A stretch of DNA of 7,872 nucleotides from Minthousia sp045628125 (lineage in GTDB: Bacteria; Bacteroidota; Bacteroidia; Bacteroidales; Bacteroidaceae): assembly GCA_045628125.1 (NCBI GenBank), contig JAZQPA010000150.1:1-7872 (forward strand), in the 5' to 3' direction. The translations under genes were made by a program, and so were the position numbers. The notes beneath the pieces were generated by a model, which saw only the letters and a program-made list of their open reading frames with translations, made no database searches and was not told where the DNA came from. Positions 5,253 to 7,872 of the stretch are shown one piece after another. Position 1 is the first letter of the stretch. Every line of letters starts with the position of its first letter.

Positions 5253-5837
5253 TTATTTTGTGGGAACAGAAGAGTCTGTAAGTGTATTCAGATAAGGATG
5301 GATGTAGCCATATTTGGCCATGCCTTTTATATAAGCCATCGCCACTGTGCGGCGATGCGATAGGGTTCCCGTATCCAAACCATCAGTTTCCCACTTTGGG
5401 AAAACCAGGTTACCCAGGTTTACCTTCTTGATGGTGGCATCCGTAGGTGCAATTTTATCGGGCAGTGAGGCAAATGTCTTGACAAACTTGACCATGCGCG
5501 ACCAGCTGTCCATGCCCATAGCGTTCATTTCCAGGTCCAGTTTGTAGATATATACAAAGTCCTGCTTGTAGCAGATAATTTCCTGCCGTATCAGGTTCAG
5601 TGTCACCCAACGGCACGCATCGCGCGGATCCACCTCGTCGGGTTCTTTCCGGTTGTGATATATGTTCTGGTTTCTCATGTGGTCGCCCTGGTAGTAGTTG
5701 CCCTGCACATACACCCCGTAGCCGTGTTCCGATGCCCTACCCAGTTTATGGTCCTGGTCCTGGCTGTCGTTATGCAGCAGGTCGTCCCATTGGTTCTCGT
5801 TGTCAGGGGCATTTAGGTTCAAGTCATTTTCTTTCAT
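5253..5837 (-). CDS. Hypothetical protein, 194 residues, unrecognised
   Basis: I do not recognise this protein. The first 70 residues are polar and Asn/Asp/Gln-rich (NENQWDDLLHNDSQDQDH, then GVYVQGNYYQGDH) and look disordered. From about 72 (DACRWVTLNLIRQEIICYKQ) to the end, the sequence looks like a folded helical domain with a VKFVKTFASLPDKI segment and a basic RRTVAMAYIKGMAKYGYIHP end. There is no signal peptide or membrane segment. It is probably real: it is followed by a strong intrinsic terminator and keeps an open frame with Bacteroidales-like codon use. The ATG at 5837 is the only sensible start. The phased GTACC array begins 10 bp after its stop, so a regulatory link with the replication operon is conceivable. 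Confidence 0.7.
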   Translation of the reverse strand: MKENDLNLNAPDNENQWDDLLHNDSQDQDHKLGRASEHGYGVYVQGNYYQGDHMRNQNIYHNRKEPDEVDPRDACRWVTLNLIRQEIICYKQDFVYIYKLDLEMNAMGMDSWSRMVKFVKTFASLPDKIAPTDATIKKVNLGNLVFPKWETDGLDTGTLSHRRTVAMAYIKGMAKYGYIHPYLNTLTDSSVPTK

Positions 5838-5905
5838 GTGAATTACGGTGTTATTTTAGTATTCTTATTGTTTCAGAAAAAGTGTGAGCCACTTATTTCT
5901 GCATA

Positions 5906-6049
5906 ACCACTCTGAGTACGACCAAGTACTCTTTATGCACATGCTTAGAAACAAGAGATGCTCACACCGGTAGTTACAGACTACTGGCATGAGCGTCGCC
6001 TTGCGCTGCTAATGTGCATATTATCTTAATTTGGTCGTTTCAGAGTGGT
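5906..6049 (+). ncRNA. Candidate structured RNA or hairpin element of about 145 nt
   Basis: A closing helix pairs 5906-5915 with 6040-6049 and 5918-5925 with 6031-6038, 18 bp with one small internal loop. Inside it TATGCACAT (5934-5942) pairs perfectly with ATGTGCATA (6012-6020). Further in, 5957-5964 pairs with 5990-5997 and 5967-5974 with 5980-5987 around the loop TACAG. Each of the two inner helices has one G-T pair, which is a G-U wobble in plus-strand RNA but an A-C mismatch on the minus strand, so a plus transcript is favoured. A TATTTCTG -7-like box at 5894-5901 would start transcription near 5907, at the edge of the helix, but no good -33 box is seen. I recognise no known RNA family. 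A DNA-level role (cruciform, single-strand origin, invertible segment) remains possible. Confidence 0.5.
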
Positions 6050-6275
6050 AATAACACCGTTGCGAACGCTTACGCTATATCGTCTTTATATCTTCAGTTT
6101 TTTTCTTATAGCTTATATTTTTTTAGTATGTTATTCAACTTTTAAGCAAAGCGGAAATGGCATTTTCTTCGCAAAGCCTATTATCCGCCTTGTTTGGTCT
6201 TACAAATGTATAATAAACCTTTTAAAGGTAAAACAAATTCATGAAAAATAAACAAATGTTAACAGACAATTATTG
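6050..6275. other. A/T-rich intergenic stretch without a supported gene
   Basis: This stretch is strongly A/T-rich with T-runs, for example near 6098-6104 and 6119-6124. An open frame starting with GTG at 6045 would give 68 hydrophobic residues, but it overlaps the hairpin element and has no start signals, so I do not call it. A minus-strand TACATTTG at 6203-6210 matches a -7 box, with TTTG 23 bp upstream, too far for a standard promoter. If it were used, the 194-residue gene would have a leader of about 360 nt containing the hairpin element. Confidence 0.5.
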
Positions 6276-6307
6276 CTTGTCAGATTCATCTCCCTGTCAT
6301 ATCTTTG
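6276..6307 (+). promoter_or_regulatory. Promoter of the lipoprotein gene
   Basis: CTTG (6276-6279) and TATCTTTG (6300-6307) are exactly 20 bp apart, a strong Bacteroidetes promoter match. The start site would be near 6313, with a leader of about 80 nt. Confidence 0.75.
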
Positions 6308-6336
6308 CAAAAACTGGCATAAAAAGTGAATTATAT

Positions 6337-6375
6337 CATTGCGATAAAACCCTTACGCTGGTTTATTCTGCAATG
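6337..6375 (+). promoter_or_regulatory. Leader hairpin before the lipoprotein gene
   Basis: CATTGC (6337-6342) pairs with GCAATG (6370-6375). The stem continues, with bulges, through ATAAAACC and GGTTTAT towards a loop near 6352-6359. The hairpin occupies the middle of the predicted 80-nt leader and ends 19 nt before the ATG. It may stabilise the mRNA or modulate translation. Confidence 0.5.
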
Positions 6376-6394
6376 AAGCAATAAATTAATAAAA

Positions 6395-6712
6395 ATGAAA
6401 TACAGTTATTTATTTGTAGCTGCAGCCCTGAGTCTGGCAGCATGCGGAAATCAGGAGAAAGCACAGCAGGAAGTGACAGAGGCACCTGCCGAAACCGAAG
6501 AGATGGGTGAAAAAGAGGTGAGTGCCGTCAGCATCCTTGTGATATGCAATGGAGAGATCATCTCGTACGACTCTGCACAGGTAAAGATTATGGATACCGA
6601 ATCCATAGAACAGATTGCCGTATACGATCATGGCGAGAAGTTTGAGGAACTGCAGAAAAAATACAACGCTGCGGACAAGACTCAAATCTTGGTTCTCACG
6701 GTGAAGAAGTAA
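6395..6712 (+). CDS. Small putative lipoprotein, 105 residues
   Basis: The N-terminus MKYSYLFVAAALSLAACGNQ is a lipoprotein signal peptide with lipobox LAAC, so Cys17 would be lipidated and the mature protein anchored in the envelope. The mature part starts with an acidic, Glu-rich tether (about 20-42, EKAQQEVTEAPAETEEMGEK). A compact domain of about 60 residues follows (VSAVSILVICNGEIISYD, then IEQIAVYDHGEKFEELQKKY), ending in hydrophobic TQILVLTVKK. I do not recognise the domain and give no function. It is a single-gene unit with its own strong promoter, a leader hairpin and a hairpin just downstream. The downstream context offers no link to the replication or ART genes. Confidence 0.8.
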   Translation: MKYSYLFVAAALSLAACGNQEKAQQEVTEAPAETEEMGEKEVSAVSILVICNGEIISYDSAQVKIMDTESIEQIAVYDHGEKFEELQKKYNAADKTQILVLTVKK

Positions 6713-6730
6713 CGACTTCGTGGCATTGAT

Positions 6731-6787
6731 GACATCGGGGGTTGGTCAGGTGACACGTGAAATGTGTCACGGCCTGTCCCCGATGTC
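6731..6787 (+). terminator. Long hairpin after the lipoprotein gene
   Basis: GACATCGGGG (6731-6740) and CCCCGATGTC (6778-6787) form a perfect 10-bp outer stem. Inside it GTGACAC (6750-6756) pairs with GTGTCAC (6764-6770) around a 7-nt loop. It begins 18 bp after the stop codon and is very stable, but no U-tract follows. It may protect the 3' end of the mRNA or mark a Rho-type stop, and it could also be a protein-binding palindrome. Confidence 0.55.
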
Positions 6788-6833
6788 TCTATAAGCGATT
6801 TTGTTCGCAGATTGTTCATAAAGAGAGAGAAAG

Positions 6834-6863
6834 CTAAGGCGTGCCAGTGATGGTACGCCTTAG
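6834..6863 (+). terminator. Second hairpin, possible terminator
   Basis: CTAAGGCGTGCC (6834-6845) pairs with GGTACGCCTTAG (6852-6863) over 12 bp. One pair is a G-U wobble only on the plus strand. The loop is AGTGAT. Downstream TGATTTAG is a poor U-tract; on the minus strand the stem is followed by CTTTCTCTCTCTTT, so a terminator for minus transcription is also possible. Confidence 0.5.
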
Positions 6864-6890
6864 TGATTTAGTATGTCAGGGACAGATAGT

Positions 6891-6918
6891 GGGTGCCATG
6901 TTAATGTAGCATGCACCC
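6891..6918. repeat. Inverted repeat upstream of the Rpn-like gene
   Basis: GGGTGC (6891-6896) and GCACCC (6913-6918), extended by ATG/CAT beyond a one-base bulge, form an imperfect 9-bp hairpin. It lies about 56 bp before the -33 box of the next promoter. It could be an operator or a transcript hairpin; nothing in the sequence decides between them. Confidence 0.4.
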
Positions 6919-6973
6919 TAAGCCACATTCTACCGAGTTCTTGTAGAGCTTTCCAACATTTTCTCATCAAAAT

Positions 6974-7004
6974 TTTGTTTGGTCGCGAATTTCCGCTACA
7001 TTTG
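6974..7004 (+). promoter_or_regulatory. Promoter of the Rpn-like gene
   Basis: TTTG (6974-6977) and TACATTTG (6997-7004), 19 bp apart, are a complete match to the Bacteroidetes consensus. The predicted start site near 7010 is only about 6 nt before the first ATG at 7016, so translation from that ATG would be nearly leaderless. Confidence 0.7.
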
Positions 7005-7015
7005 CAGCAGAACGT

Positions 7016-7872
7016 ATGGCTTATATCAAGCATCAAGGCAAGAAGGCTCAGAAGAGCAGCTTGCCACAGAGTTCCGCTACTCCATCGAAGACAAATATGG
7101 ATGGAGTTCAGAGAGGCCGAAAGCCCCTGAATTTGAAAACCGATACCGGTTTCAAGCATATTTTCAGTGAAAAGGTGTTCATGATAGATTTCCTGAATAA
7201 CCTTTTGGGCCGTGAGGACAAGATCACCGACGTGATTTACAATCCCACGGAAACACTGCCTCCGCATTTGGATGGCAAAAAAGTGATCTATGATTTGAGT
7301 TGCACCACCGACAAGGGAGAGTTCTTCGTGGTGGAGATGCAGTACGAGAAGCATCCTTATTTCAAAGACCGTGCCATCTACTACATGTCCCGGCAGATAG
7401 ACAAGCAGCTGAATGCCAAGACCAAGAAGAGACGAAGGCAGATGAAGGATGAGGGTAAGGAATTTACCGATGTCTACCGTCTGGAGCCAGTGTACGGTGT
7501 TTTCATCATGAACTTCCACCTGGATTCCAGTCATCCGCGGCTGATGAGGGATGTGATGTTCTGCGACCACCTGGATAACGGGCGGGTGTTCTATGATCAG
7601 GTGAGGATGTTCTTTCTGGAACTGCCCGAGGTGCAAAGCGAAGAGAATTGTGATAATGGTTTAAAACAATGGCTGTATATGATTCGTAACATGGAAAAAC
7701 TTAAGGACGATATAAGGTTTGCCAAGAATAACCCGATATTCCTGGAGCTGATGGAGCGTGCCGATGAGGGAACATTGACCGAAGCTGAGGAGGAAGCCTA
7801 TTTTCATGAACTGAACAATTTCCTGATATGGAACTCCATGTTGGGAGAAAAGTTTGAGAAGGGTATGGCCGA
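7016..7872 (+). CDS. Rpn/PD-(D/E)XK nuclease-transposase family protein, 3' end beyond the window
   Basis: The frame is open from the ATG at 7016 to the window edge, 285 codons, with no frameshift. Family landmarks are LKTDTGFKHIFSEKVFMIDF (about 40-59), VIYDLSC (90-96) with the active-site Asp at about 93, and FFVVEMQYEKHPYFKDRAIY (103-122) with the E-x-Q of the PD-(D/E)XK core at 107-109. The end, EKFEKGMA, is the start of the usual Lys/Gly/Glu-rich tail. Related proteins of the Rpn family cut DNA and promote recombination in E. coli, and they are widespread in Bacteroidales. The first 38 residues are a basic, Ser-rich extension not typical of the family. An in-frame ATG at 7097 (residue 28) is a plausible alternative start, given the very short leader. 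Little of the protein should be missing. Confidence 0.85.
   Translation, partial: MAYIKHQGKKAQKSSLPQSSATPSKTNMDGVQRGRKPLNLKTDTGFKHIFSEKVFMIDFLNNLLGREDKITDVIYNPTETLPPHLDGKKVIYDLSCTTDKGEFFVVEMQYEKHPYFKDRAIYYMSRQIDKQLNAKTKKRRRQMKDEGKEFTDVYRLEPVYGVFIMNFHLDSSHPRLMRDVMFCDHLDNGRVFYDQVRMFFLELPEVQSEENCDNGLKQWLYMIRNMEKLKDDIRFAKNNPIFLELMERADEGTLTEAEEEAYFHELNNFLIWNSMLGEKFEKGMA

Noticed and set aside
5906..6049. Retron msr-msd RNA
   Set aside because: The closing inverted repeat would fit loosely, but no reverse transcriptase gene exists in the window.
5906..6060. Integron attC site
   Set aside because: The nested arms resemble an attC outline, but no GTTRRRY/RYYYAAC core pair is placed at the ends and no integron integrase or cassette is visible.
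6045..6251. Hydrophobic 68-residue plus frame starting with GTG
   Set aside because: The start lies within the closing helix of the hairpin element, there is no promoter or ribosome site, and the hydrophobicity reflects T-rich DNA.
6860..7636. Minus-strand open frame of 258 codons
   Set aside because: It is antisense to the Rpn-like gene, which has clear family motifs on the plus strand. The minus translation is a His/Leu-rich shadow.

Overview
The window looks like chromosomal or island DNA from a Bacteroidales gut bacterium (Bacteroides/Phocaeicola type). The grounds are Bacteroidetes-type promoters (a TTTG- or CTTG-like -33 box, a 19-20 bp spacer and a TAnnTTTG -7 box), A-rich translation starts with few Shine-Dalgarno sites, and families typical of Bacteroidales: an HU-like protein starting MINYSIVMR, a DUF4248-like HTH protein, DUF3791/DUF3990 proteins, a DUF4373-like protein and an Rpn-type nuclease. 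Family names come from recognising the sequence, not from a search.

Layout. Positions 1-97 (minus) hold the 5' end of an HU-like gene. It diverges from a 61-residue HTH gene (420-605, plus) across an intergenic region with a nested palindrome, a 10-bp phased ATGGC triplet and an operator-like palindrome on the HTH promoter. A compact three-gene plus-strand operon follows (723-1672): DUF3791-like, DUF3990-like ADP-ribosyltransferase, and a second, divergent DUF3791-like gene. It resembles a toxin-antitoxin or defence cassette and is the most attractive functional system here. It ends 16 bp from a convergent minus-strand replication operon (5084-1689): a small possible OB-fold protein, a DUF4373/DnaD-like protein, and a T7 gp4/Twinkle-like primase-helicase with zinc ribbon, TOPRIM domain and RecA-like helicase.

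The replication operon has its own control region. A promoter overlaps the intrinsic terminator of the upstream gene. An imperfect palindrome sits at the predicted start site. Five GTACC boxes lie upstream with 10-11 bp periodicity. Behind them is an unrecognised 194-residue minus-strand gene (5253-5837). The next 557 bp have no convincing gene but contain a roughly 145-nt nested inverted-repeat structure (5906-6049), best explained as a plus-strand structured RNA or a DNA hairpin element.

The right end holds a small secreted lipoprotein gene (6395-6712) with its own promoter and a leader hairpin, three hairpins, and the start of an Rpn/PD-(D/E)XK nuclease-transposase family gene that runs off the window (7016 onward).

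How the parts fit (inference): the HU, HTH and replication genes look like an accessory replication module of a prophage remnant or integrated element. The ART cassette looks like cargo placed between its convergent 3' ends. GATAA/TTATC palindromes at both the HTH promoter and the replication promoter hint at one shared regulator.
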